A program made the position numbers and the translations under genes. From NCBI GenBank assembly GCA_019115825.1, contig DXCV01000056.1, positions 62,001 to 126,000 of the forward strand: a DNA stretch of 64,000 nucleotides, read 5' to 3'. The notes below the pieces were generated by a model. That model saw only the letters and a program-made list of their open reading frames with translations, was not told the origin of the DNA and searched no databases. Below are positions 9,361 to 16,754 of the stretch, in pieces; position 1 is the stretch's first letter, and the number at the start of each line of letters is the position of its first letter. This DNA is from Candidatus Bacteroides pullicola (GTDB lineage Bacteria > Bacteroidota > Bacteroidia > Bacteroidales > Bacteroidaceae).

Positions 9361-9368
9361 CAAAGATA
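9361..9368 (-). promoter_or_regulatory. -7 box of the DUF2723 operon
   Basis: TATCTTTG on the minus strand, 27 bp upstream of the start codon at 9333. A TTG lies about 23 bp upstream of it, a loose -33 match. Confidence 0.6.
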
Positions 9369-9466
9369 AGCAATTTGCCGGAAAGGCGCGGCAATTTGGC
9401 TGATAATTAGTATAGGTTAAGTTTTTTACCGTTCAGAATTGGGACATTTGGCCCCCTCTGCATTGC

Positions 9467-9558
9467 CGTCCGTGCTTGCCCGTATCCCCGTCCGTGCTTA
9501 CCCATACCTGCGCCCGTGCTTCCGGGCTCTTGCGCCCGTGCTTACCCGTACCTGCGCC
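9467..9558. repeat. Tandem array, 22-bp period, four units (CGCCCGTGCTTACC family, locus 1)
   Basis: Four consecutive 22-bp units (9467-9488, 9489-9510, 9511-9532, 9533-9554) plus a four-base start of a fifth. Each begins CG(T/C)CCGTGCTT. The same unit recurs at 15133-15214 and 44042-44129. The gap 9334-9659 between two divergent genes holds only this array and the two promoter boxes. Confidence 0.9.
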
Positions 9559-9620
9559 TAAAGCCTGGAAATGAGGGGGATTTTTTCAGGAATTGCGGTA
9601 TATTTTTGTCCCGGAATCAT

Positions 9621-9628
9621 TAAATTTG
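9621..9628 (+). promoter_or_regulatory. -7 box of the sialate O-acetylesterase gene
   Basis: TAAATTTG matches TAnnTTTG, 31 bp before the ATG at 9660. No well-spaced TTTG -33 box is seen. Confidence 0.5.
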
Positions 9629-9659
9629 CACCAGCAAATTCCTAAAAATTTTTACAGAT

Positions 9660-11090
9660 ATGAAGAAACTTCTTTTTACCCTCTTCCTTTTGCTGGGCGT
9701 CCTCACGCTGGGCGCCAAAGTGAAACTGCCCGCCCTCGTGGGCGATAATATGCTGCTGCAACAGCAGACCGACGTCCGCCTGTGGGGCTGGGCAGAGCCG
9801 GGTGCGACGGTGCGCGTCACTCCTTCGTGGGACGGACAAACCGTTTCTTGCCAAGCCGATGCCCAAGGGCGCTGGCTGGTGAGCGTGAAGACGCCTGCCG
9901 CAAGCTATACGCCCTACGACATCACCATCGACGACGGTGAGCCGCTGACACTGAAAGGCGTGCTGGTGGGCGAAGTCTGGCTGGCCTCCGGGCAGAGCAA
10001 TATGCAGATGCCGCTGAAGGGCTTTGGCGGCTGCTGCGTGAAGAACGGCGTGGACGAAGTCATCCGTTCGGCCGATTATCCGGCTATCCGCTTCTTCACC
10101 GTGTCTACCGAGCAGGCCTACGAGCCGCAGGAAGATTGCAAGGGCCGGTGGGAAGTACCCTCCGTACACACCGCGGCCGAGTTCAGCGCGACGGCCTGGT
10201 TCTTCGCCACGTCGCTGGAGAAGGCCCTGCGCGTGCCCGTGGGCATCATCGTGTCGGCCTATGGGGGCTCGAAGGTGGAGAGCTGGCTCAGCCGCGAGAT
10301 TCTCGAAGGCTATCCTGACGTAGACCTCAGCCGCGAAGCCATCGAACGTTGCGACCCGCCCTATGAGCGTCCCCTGCTGATGTACAACGCCATGATTTGG
10401 CCCATCAGGAACTATACGTTCAAGGGCATCATCTGGTACCAGGGCGAGAGCAACGTGGGTGCCCATCAGACCTACGCCCGGCGGCTGGCCACGATGGTCG
10501 ACTTGTGGCGCGATAACTTCGGCTTGGGCGAGATACCCTTCTATTTCGTGGAAATCGCGCCCTACGACTATGACAGCCCCGTGCAGGACGGAAAGGGCGC
10601 CTACCTGCGCGAAGCTCAGTTCAAGGCACAGGCATTGATTCCCAACAGCGCGATGGTTTCGACCAACGATGCCGTGGAGACCTACGAGCGGCACAATATC
10701 CACCCGCGCAACAAAGACGTGGTGGGGCATCGGCTCAGCTACCTGGCCCTGAATCTGACGTATGGCATGAAGCAAATCAACTGCTTCGGCCCGCAATACA
10801 AGTTGTGGCAGGCGAAGGGCAACGAGGCCTGGGTGGCCTTCGACAACCTCCAGATGGGCATCTGCCGCAACTATGACCTGCGTGGCTTCGAGGTGGCCGG
10901 CGAAGACCGCGTGTTCTATCCGGCGGACAAGGTGTGGCTGCACTGGCAGACCAACGAAATGGTTATTTCTTCGGAGAAGGTGGCTCACCCCGTGGCCGTG
11001 CGCTATGGTTTCGGGGACTTCTTGCCCGGCACGATGATAGGCGGCAACGAACTGCCCACCATCCCCTTCCGCACGGACGACTGGGAATAA
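9660..11090 (+). CDS. Sialate O-acetylesterase-like SGNH esterase, secreted
   Basis: 476 aa. A signal peptide covers residues about 1-19. The SGNH block I is GEVWLASGQSNM with nucleophile Ser113. The oxyanion/Gly block is IIWYQGESNV, and a late Asp/His pair is expected around NIHPRNK. The family removes O-acetyl groups from sialic acids and other sugars so that glycosidases can act. At 476 aa it is shorter than two-domain SASA proteins of about 630 aa. It is a single-gene unit with its own promoter and terminator. It fits with the host-glycan genes elsewhere in the window, although no sialidase is present here. Confidence 0.85.
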   Translation: MKKLLFTLFLLLGVLTLGAKVKLPALVGDNMLLQQQTDVRLWGWAEPGATVRVTPSWDGQTVSCQADAQGRWLVSVKTPAASYTPYDITIDDGEPLTLKGVLVGEVWLASGQSNMQMPLKGFGGCCVKNGVDEVIRSADYPAIRFFTVSTEQAYEPQEDCKGRWEVPSVHTAAEFSATAWFFATSLEKALRVPVGIIVSAYGGSKVESWLSREILEGYPDVDLSREAIERCDPPYERPLLMYNAMIWPIRNYTFKGIIWYQGESNVGAHQTYARRLATMVDLWRDNFGLGEIPFYFVEIAPYDYDSPVQDGKGAYLREAQFKAQALIPNSAMVSTNDAVETYERHNIHPRNKDVVGHRLSYLALNLTYGMKQINCFGPQYKLWQAKGNEAWVAFDNLQMGICRNYDLRGFEVAGEDRVFYPADKVWLHWQTNEMVISSEKVAHPVAVRYGFGDFLPGTMIGGNELPTIPFRTDDWE

Positions 11091-11115
11091 TTCTGCACCC
11101 TCACTTCATCTAAAA

Positions 11116-11149
11116 AGCCCTGTCGTATTTTCACAAACGCGGCAGGGCT
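11116..11149 (+). terminator. Hairpin terminator after the esterase gene
   Basis: AGCCCTGTCG and CGGCAGGGCT pair across a 14-base loop, 26 bp after the stop codon. The T run is weak. The rest of the 301-bp gap to 11392 holds only promoter-like boxes. Confidence 0.6.
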
Positions 11150-11273
11150 CTCAGACCTTGGTTTGGCAAGGTCATGTTCTGTTGTCAGTTATCTTAATCA
11201 ATCTAAGACGGGGCAAAGTTAGTGTGTCGCGGCATACGGGGATTGTTCTATCTTTGCGATTTCTTGTCCGATA

Positions 11274-11305
11274 TTTGTGTGTTTCAGATTAATATCGTTA
11301 CTTTG
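11274..11305 (+). promoter_or_regulatory. Probable promoter of the GH9 gene
   Basis: A TTTG (11274-11277) lies 20 bp upstream of TTACTTTG (11298-11305). The spacing is ideal, though the -7 box has TT instead of TA. A second candidate box, TATCTTTG at 11249-11256, lies upstream without a -33 partner. Confidence 0.45.
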
Positions 11306-11391
11306 TGTCGTTTATGGGCAGGGGTTTGCCACCCTTCCTGCCCATGACCGCGCAGAGACAGAATTCCCTTATATTAAAGTAACATGTGTTT

Positions 11392-13137
11392 ATGAAAAGC
11401 AAACTGATTAGTTTTGGCATTTTGGCGGGTGGACTGGCAGCATGCAGCCAGCCCGCTGCCGATGTAATCCGTCTGAACCAGATGGGGTACTTCCCTTCGC
11501 AGGAGAAAGTGGCCGTGGCCAACACGGCGGGAGTGACAGACTTCACCGTAGTCAATGCAGCTACGGGCGAGGAAGTGTTGAAAGGAACCACTGCGGTGAC
11601 TACGCCCAATCCGTGGTCGCAAACGGCACGTTCCACGATGGACTTCAGCTCCCTCACGCAGCCCGGCACCTACTGGCTGCTGGCAGGCGGCGACACGGCG
11701 ACGTTTGAAATCAAGGACCGCCCGTTGGCTCCCGTGGCCGATGCGGCTCTGAAGTCCTTCTATTACCAGCGCACGGCGATGCCCATCGAGGAGCAGTATG
11801 CCGGCCAGTGGAGCCGTCCGGCAGGACATCCCGACACCAACGTGCAGATTCACCCCAGCGCCGCAGGACCCACGCGCAAGGCGGGCGATGTCATTTCCTC
11901 GCCGAAGGGCTGGTATGACGCAGGTGACTACAACAAGTATATCGTCAACTCGGCATTCAGCATTGGACTGATGCAGGCCGTCTACCGCCTCTTCCCGGAC
12001 TACTTCGCCAAACAGAACGTGAATATCCCCGAAAGCGGCAACAGCACGCCCGACCTGCTGGACGAGATTCACTACAATCTGGAGTGGATGCTGACCATGC
12101 AGGACCCCGCCGACGGTGGCGTCTACCATAAGCTGACCACTCCGAACTTTGAGGGTTTCGTCAAACCGTCAGAATGTAAGCAGCCGCGCTATGTGGTGCA
12201 GAAGTCTGTGACGGCTACGTTGGACTTTGCCGCCGCCATGGCACAGGCTTCCGTGATTTTCAAGAACTTCCAGAAGGATTATCCCGGCTTCTCCGCCAAG
12301 GCGTTGCGGGCTGCCGAGCGTGCCTACGCTTGGGCCGAGAAGAATCCCGATGCCCTCTACAAGCAGGAAACGTTGAACGAGAAGTACGACCCCGACATCA
12401 CCACGGGTGAGTATGGCGACGCTTATGCGACGGACGAGTTCTTCTGGGCGGCTTCCGAATTGTTCTTCGCCACGGGTAAGCAGGCCTATATGGTCAAGGC
12501 TGTGAAGTCGACTCCCCGTGCGTATCTGCCGCCTTCGTGGGGCAATGTGTCGGCTCTCGGCTTTTTCGCGTGGCTGTCGCCCGACCGCAAGCTGAAGGGC
12601 GTGACGGAAGAGGCCATGGAGGGAACGCTGAAGAGCTACCTGTCTTCTTACGCCACCAGCATCGTCAAGGGAGCCAACCAGGCCGCTTTCCATGCGTCTT
12701 TCGGTGACGAAGAATACGAATTTTCGTGGGGCAGCCTGGGCGAGCAGTGTACCGGCCAGACCCTTTCGCTGGTCTATGCCTACCTGTTGAGCGACAACGC
12801 CAACTTCCTGACCAACGCTTACCGCAACATGGACTATATCCTGGGCCGCAATCCGCTGGGTTATTGCTACGTGACGGGGCTGGGTGCCAAAAGCCCGATG
12901 CATCCGCATCACCGCCTCTCCGCATCTGACGGCATCGAAGCGCCTATACCGGGTTTCCTGGTGGGCGGACCGAACGGCGGGCAGCAGGACAGCCAATCTG
13001 TGACTTATCCTTCCAACCTGCCGGATGAGTCCTATGTGGACGACCAAGGTTCGTACGCTTCCAATGAAATCGCCATCAACTGGAGCGCAGGACTGGTGGC
13101 CGCCGCTTCTGCGCTGGATGCGTTGAGCCAGAAATAA
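11392..13137 (+). CDS. GH9 endoglucanase-type lipoprotein
   Basis: 581 aa, starting at the ATG at 11392. A lipobox LAAC with Cys18 predicts a lipoprotein. Residues about 25-105 form an N-terminal Ig-like CelD_N domain (VIRLNQMGYFP). The catalytic (alpha/alpha)6 domain follows. It has GWYDAGDYNKY, where one Asp acts as base; the GH9 signature around DYILGRNPLGYCYVTG with HPHHR; and a C-terminal SYASNEIAINW whose Glu is the likely acid. The family cleaves beta-1,4-glucans or mixed-linkage glucan. The gene stands alone with no SusCD or other glucanase beside it, so its substrate is open. Confidence 0.9.
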   Translation: MKSKLISFGILAGGLAACSQPAADVIRLNQMGYFPSQEKVAVANTAGVTDFTVVNAATGEEVLKGTTAVTTPNPWSQTARSTMDFSSLTQPGTYWLLAGGDTATFEIKDRPLAPVADAALKSFYYQRTAMPIEEQYAGQWSRPAGHPDTNVQIHPSAAGPTRKAGDVISSPKGWYDAGDYNKYIVNSAFSIGLMQAVYRLFPDYFAKQNVNIPESGNSTPDLLDEIHYNLEWMLTMQDPADGGVYHKLTTPNFEGFVKPSECKQPRYVVQKSVTATLDFAAAMAQASVIFKNFQKDYPGFSAKALRAAERAYAWAEKNPDALYKQETLNEKYDPDITTGEYGDAYATDEFFWAASELFFATGKQAYMVKAVKSTPRAYLPPSWGNVSALGFFAWLSPDRKLKGVTEEAMEGTLKSYLSSYATSIVKGANQAAFHASFGDEEYEFSWGSLGEQCTGQTLSLVYAYLLSDNANFLTNAYRNMDYILGRNPLGYCYVTGLGAKSPMHPHHRLSASDGIEAPIPGFLVGGPNGGQQDSQSVTYPSNLPDESYVDDQGSYASNEIAINWSAGLVAAASALDALSQK

Positions 13138-13160
13138 CTTCTTGCATAGCTGACATAAAA

Positions 13161-13196
13161 CAAGAGGCGCGGACTTTGCGGGTCCGCGCCTCTTTG
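13161..13196. terminator. Bidirectional terminator between GH9 and acyltransferase genes
   Basis: AAGAGGCGCGGAC pairs with GTCCGCGCCTCTT around a seven-base loop. An A run lies on the left and TTTG on the right, between two convergent genes. Confidence 0.85.
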
Positions 13197-13216
13197 CATC
13201 TGTGCTTTGGATTATC

Positions 13217-14374
13217 TTATTTTTTCTTGAGGAAACGCTTGGTCAGCCGCTTGCGTATCGGCTCGTCATACCACTTCAGGGCGGCGTAGGCCAGGAGCAC
13301 GCTGCCCACGTAGACCACGATGGCCATCGGCCATATCTCGCCGAACGTGTAGTATTTGTTCTCTATCAGCCAGGAATAGAAGAGGTACATCACCGGGTAG
13401 TGGACGGCATAGAGCGGGAACGAGATGTCGCCCGAGAATTTGCATATCAGCGTCGAACGACGGTCGGTCGTCTTGCCGGAAGCACCCAGCCATACCAGGG
13501 CGGGGAAGATGAGGAAGATGCAGACAGCCTCGAACACGCCGTTGTAGATGATGCCGCCGGCTTTGCCCTCGATGTAGGGCACGAAGAACAGCGCCAGCAG
13601 CACCACGGAGCAAATCCAGAAGGCGCCGCGCACCTTGACCGGCTGGAACTTGCGCGCCAGCAGCATACCCATGCTGAAGGGGAACAGCATGCGCAGCAGT
13701 CCGCCGAAGAAATTCATTCCGTCCAGCGTCCAGCCCACACCAATCATGCCGTAGCCCACCACGTCGAACAGCATGAACCACGCCAGTCCGAGGCCGGTCA
13801 ATATCACGAGCACCGTCAGCGCCTTGTTGCCCAGGCGGTGGATGAAGAGCGCGTAGAGCAGGTTGCCGATGTATTCGAAGAACAGCGACCAGCTGGGTCC
13901 GTTCAGCGGGAACATCTCGCCGTTGCCGCGGATTTCATAGTTTGCGCCCGGTACGGCGGGGATGAAAAACATGGCACACAGCAGGGCCAGCATAATCATG
14001 GAGGTGGCCACGTGCGTGCCGTCCCACTGCTCGCATCCTTGCAGCACGAAGAACACCACGCCCAATACGGCGCCCATTACAATCATGGGGTGCAAGCGGA
14101 TGAGGCGTCGCTTGAAGAAGTTGCCCAGGGTCAGCGACTTGCCCCAACGGTCGTCGTAGGCATAGCCGATGACGAAGCCGGAGAGGATGAAGAAAAAGTC
14201 CACGGCCAGGTAGCCATGGTTGATGACGGTGATGAGGGTGCCTCCGGCGGCGAAGGACAGTCCCTCGAAGATGTGGTAGAACACCACCAGCAGGGCGGCC
14301 ACCCCGCGCAGTCCGTCCAAGATTTCATAATGCGGCTTGGAGTCCACGTAGGCGGCGGAAGAAGGTCTTGACAT
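13217..14374 (-). CDS. Acyltransferase 3 family membrane protein
   Basis: 385 aa with about ten hydrophobic segments. The N-terminus has the family pattern: ILDGLRGVAALLVVFYH, with the conserved Arg and the His proposed as catalytic, followed by FFFILSGFVIGY and FFKRRLIRLHP. These enzymes move O-acyl (usually acetyl) groups onto sugars of surface polysaccharide, peptidoglycan or small molecules. There is no C-terminal SGNH domain. It is a single-gene unit with a -7 box at 14414-14421. Its target cannot be inferred from the neighbours. Confidence 0.88.
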   Translation of the reverse strand: MSRPSSAAYVDSKPHYEILDGLRGVAALLVVFYHIFEGLSFAAGGTLITVINHGYLAVDFFFILSGFVIGYAYDDRWGKSLTLGNFFKRRLIRLHPMIVMGAVLGVVFFVLQGCEQWDGTHVATSMIMLALLCAMFFIPAVPGANYEIRGNGEMFPLNGPSWSLFFEYIGNLLYALFIHRLGNKALTVLVILTGLGLAWFMLFDVVGYGMIGVGWTLDGMNFFGGLLRMLFPFSMGMLLARKFQPVKVRGAFWICSVVLLALFFVPYIEGKAGGIIYNGVFEAVCIFLIFPALVWLGASGKTTDRRSTLICKFSGDISFPLYAVHYPVMYLFYSWLIENKYYTFGEIWPMAIVVYVGSVLLAYAALKWYDEPIRKRLTKRFLKKK

Positions 14375-14413
14375 GGGTTAAGTTTTTTAGTTGTTAAGTT
14401 TTTAAGTTTGCTG

Positions 14414-14421
14414 CAAAGGTA
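14414..14421 (-). promoter_or_regulatory. -7 box of the acyltransferase gene
   Basis: TACCTTTG on the minus strand, 39 bp upstream of the start at 14374. No clear -33 box. Confidence 0.5.
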
Positions 14422-14461
14422 CGCAACTTCTGCCGCCTGGCATTTGTCCTGCGACAAAAAA

Positions 14462-15025
14462 CTATTTCCTTCCCCGCAGCCGGCTCAGCGTGGGCAGGGT
14501 AATCCCCAGATACGACGCGATGTAGCCCAGCTGCACCCGTTGCGCCACGTCGGGAAACTGCTGGCAGAAGGCCGCGTAGCGTTCGGCGGCGGGCAGGGTG
14601 AGGCGTTCCTTGTGCGAGCGGTGGAGGCGGCGGTACTCGTTCTGGTGGATGATGCGGCCCCAGTTGGCCAGCTCCAGGTTGGTGCGGAACAGGCGGCGCA
14701 GGTCGTCCAGGGTTATCTTGTAGGCTTCGGTCTCTTCCAGCGTTTCCACGTATTCCTCGCTGGGCTTGTCGTAATACAGCTCGTCCATGCTGAAGACGAT
14801 GCTGCCTTCGGCGGCGAAGGACGTGGTGATTTCTACGCCGTTCACCAGCCAGTAGGAACGCGTGATGCCCCGCTCGATGAAGAAAGCCGCTCCGGTGCGC
14901 CGTCCTTCCTCCACCAGCAGGCATCGGCGGGGGAAGCGGCAGGGCGTGAGGCAGTCCGTCAGGGCGCGTTCCGTCTCGGGCGAGAGGGGGACGAGGGCGT
15001 GGATATGGTCAAGGATATGTTTCAT
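14462..15025 (-). CDS. Crp/Fnr family transcriptional regulator
   Basis: 187 aa. The start at 15025 is preferred because the promoter -7 box (15047-15054) overlaps an upstream Met codon at 15049. Residues about 20-115 are a cyclic-nucleotide-binding-like beta barrel (LLVEEGRRTGAAFFIERG). A C-terminal helix-turn-helix reads YIASYLGITLPTLSRLR. This short-tailed group is common in Bacteroidota and usually has an unknown ligand. It is divergent from the Nim-like gene, with a 22-bp repeat array in the shared 271-bp region, so that gene is a candidate target; this is inference only. Confidence 0.85.
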   Translation of the reverse strand: MKHILDHIHALVPLSPETERALTDCLTPCRFPRRCLLVEEGRRTGAAFFIERGITRSYWLVNGVEITTSFAAEGSIVFSMDELYYDKPSEEYVETLEETEAYKITLDDLRRLFRTNLELANWGRIIHQNEYRRLHRSHKERLTLPAAERYAAFCQQFPDVAQRVQLGYIASYLGITLPTLSRLRGRK

Positions 15026-15046
15026 AAGGCAATTTCTATGTTTGTG

Positions 15047-15078
15047 CAAAAATAAGAAAAACGGCGCAGATTTGCCAA
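15047..15078 (-). promoter_or_regulatory. Promoter of the Crp-like regulator
   Basis: On the minus strand a TTG (15076-15078) lies 21 bp upstream of TATTTTTG (15047-15054). The -7 box overlaps a possible ATG at 15049, which places the real start at 15025. Confidence 0.6.
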
Positions 15079-15132
15079 CCTCTTTCCGCTTAAAACTGTA
15101 ACTGCTTGGGAATCAGGTTATCCGGAATAGCT

Positions 15133-15214
15133 TGCTTACCCATGCCTCCGCCCGTGCTTAGGCGTGCCTGCGCCCGTGCTTACCCGTACCTGCGCCCGTG
15201 CTTCGGCGAGCCTG
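15133..15214. repeat. Tandem array, 22-bp period (CGCCCGTGCTTACC family, locus 2)
   Basis: Three full units (15149-15170, 15171-15192, 15193-15214), each starting CGCCCGTGCTT, preceded by a partial unit from 15133. The middle unit is identical to the last unit of the array at 9467-9558. It lies between two divergent promoters. Confidence 0.9.
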
Positions 15215-15260
15215 CGGACAAAAGCCGCGGATATACGGCCTGTTTTCCGCAGATTTTTGT

Positions 15261-15268
15261 TACCTTTG
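15261..15268 (+). promoter_or_regulatory. -7 box of the Nim-like gene
   Basis: TACCTTTG, 28 bp before the ATG at 15297. An AAAGGAGGA ribosome-binding site sits at 15282-15290. The -33 region is weak. Confidence 0.6.
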
Positions 15269-15296
15269 CCGTGTTAATTGTAAAGGAGGATTACCG

Positions 15297-15773
15297 ATGA
15301 AAACAAAAACATTGACCGACCGTGCCGAGATGGAGGCCGTCATTGCCAAATGCCCGTATTGCCTGGTGGGCTTGACGGACGATGAGGGTGCGCCCTACGT
15401 GGTGCCCATGAACTTTGCATACGCCGACGGCACCATCTACCTGCATTCCGGTCCCGAGGGTAGCAAGGTGCGCTTCGCGGAACAGCGTCCGCGCGTCTGC
15501 ATCACCTTCTGCGAAGGGCATGAACTGGTGTGGATGCATGCGCAGATGGCGTGCAGCTACAGCATGAAGTCGCGCAGCGTGATGTGCCGGGGCCGCGTGC
15601 GCCTGCTGACGGACCTGGCCGAAAAGCGCCGTGCCTTGGATCTGATGATGCGCCACTACACCGACGCGCCTTGCGGATATTCCGACCCTGCCGTGCGCCA
15701 CGTCCTGGTCTGGGAAGTGAAAGTGGAGGAAATGACGGGCAAATCGTTCGGATTGCTGCCTTCCGAGGTGTAA
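15297..15773 (+). CDS. Pyridoxamine 5'-phosphate oxidase-like flavoprotein (Nim-like)
   Basis: 158 aa. The start at 15297 is set by a strong ribosome-binding site and the promoter just upstream. The whole protein is a split-barrel flavin-binding domain: CLVGLTDDEGAPYVVPMNF at about 18-36, then YLHSGPEGSKVRF, where the family binds FMN phosphate, and a C-terminal VWEVKVEEMTGKSFG. The group includes NimA-type 5-nitroimidazole reductases as well as many uncharacterised flavoproteins. Length and fold agree with both, so a drug-resistance role is not shown. Divergent from the Crp-like regulator. Confidence 0.85.
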   Translation: MKTKTLTDRAEMEAVIAKCPYCLVGLTDDEGAPYVVPMNFAYADGTIYLHSGPEGSKVRFAEQRPRVCITFCEGHELVWMHAQMACSYSMKSRSVMCRGRVRLLTDLAEKRRALDLMMRHYTDAPCGYSDPAVRHVLVWEVKVEEMTGKSFGLLPSEV

Positions 15774-15810
15774 TCAGCGCGATTTTGTAGGTTATTTGCT
15801 GAAAACTCCG

Positions 15811-15818
15811 TACTTTTG
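15811..15818 (+). promoter_or_regulatory. -7 box of the cysE operon
   Basis: TACTTTTG, 28 bp before the ATG at 15847. A TTTG lies 23 bp upstream, slightly far. Confidence 0.55.
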
Positions 15819-15846
15819 CAGCTGTTTATCAAGCAACGACATTCTG

Positions 15847-16740
15847 ATGAGTCCATTGAACTTCACCCACATCCTGACGCAGGCCGTTGACCGGCTGTCC
15901 GCCCCCGAGAGTTACGAGGGCCTCTTCCTGCGCCATACGGAGGGGAATCCCCTGCCTTCGGGCCGCGACCTGCGGCGCATTGTCGAACTGGCGCGCGCCG
16001 TCATCTTTCCGGGTTACTTTGGAAATTCCACGGTGAACAGCCGTACCTTGCCCTACCACATCGGCGTCAACATCGAGCAACTGTTCGAGCAACTGACGGG
16101 GCAAATCCTGGCCGCCCTCTGCCTGGCGGACGACAACGGCGACGCCCCCTGTTGCAGCGACGCCTTGCGCGAGGATGCCGCGCGCAAGGCTGCCGACTTC
16201 ATCAGCGTCTTGCCCCGCCTGCGCGCCTTGCTGGCCACCGACGTGGAGGCCGCCTACAACGGCGACCCGGCTGCCCGCTCCTTCGGCGAGGTCATCAGCT
16301 GCTATCCCTGCATCCGCGCCATCAGCAATTACCGCATCGCCCACGAACTGCTGGTGCTGGGCGTGCCCCTCATCCCCCGCATCATCACCGAAATGGCCCA
16401 TAGCGAGACGGGCATCGACATACACCCCGGCGCGCAGATAGGCAGCCACTTCACCATCGACCACGGCACGGGCGTGGTCATCGGCGAGACCTGCATCATC
16501 GGGAGCAACGTCAAGCTCTACCAGGGCGTCACCCTCGGCGCCAAGAGTTTCCCGCTGGACAAGAATGGCAACCCCATCAAGGGCATTCCCCGCCATCCCA
16601 TCCTGGAGGACGACGTGATTGTCTATTCCAACGCCACCATCCTGGGGCGCATCACCATAGGGCGCGGCGCCACCGTGGGCGGCAACATCTGGGTGACGGA
16701 AGACGTGCCTGCGGGAGCGAGAATCGTACAGAGAAAATAG
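15847..16740 (+). CDS. cysE: Serine O-acetyltransferase
   Basis: 297 aa. It transfers acetyl from acetyl-CoA to serine to make O-acetylserine, the cysteine precursor. The N-terminal 180 residues are helical, as in the larger SAT type. The C-terminal left-handed beta helix has hexapeptide repeats, including the catalytic DIHPGAQIG and DHGTGVVIGE segments, then LYQGVTLGAKSF and GIPRHP. An ATG at 15796 overlaps the region upstream of the -7 box, so 15847 is used. It is the first gene of a likely three-gene operon; the next start is 14 bp downstream. Confidence 0.92.
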   Translation: MSPLNFTHILTQAVDRLSAPESYEGLFLRHTEGNPLPSGRDLRRIVELARAVIFPGYFGNSTVNSRTLPYHIGVNIEQLFEQLTGQILAALCLADDNGDAPCCSDALREDAARKAADFISVLPRLRALLATDVEAAYNGDPAARSFGEVISCYPCIRAISNYRIAHELLVLGVPLIPRIITEMAHSETGIDIHPGAQIGSHFTIDHGTGVVIGETCIIGSNVKLYQGVTLGAKSFPLDKNGNPIKGIPRHPILEDDVIVYSNATILGRITIGRGATVGGNIWVTEDVPAGARIVQRK

Positions 16741-16754
16741 TGAATCAGAGATAT

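Noticed and set aside
15297..15773. Nitroimidazole resistance gene (nim)
   Set aside because: The fold fits, but many flavoproteins of unknown role share it and no resistance-specific feature or nearby insertion sequence is seen, so only 'Nim-like' is used.
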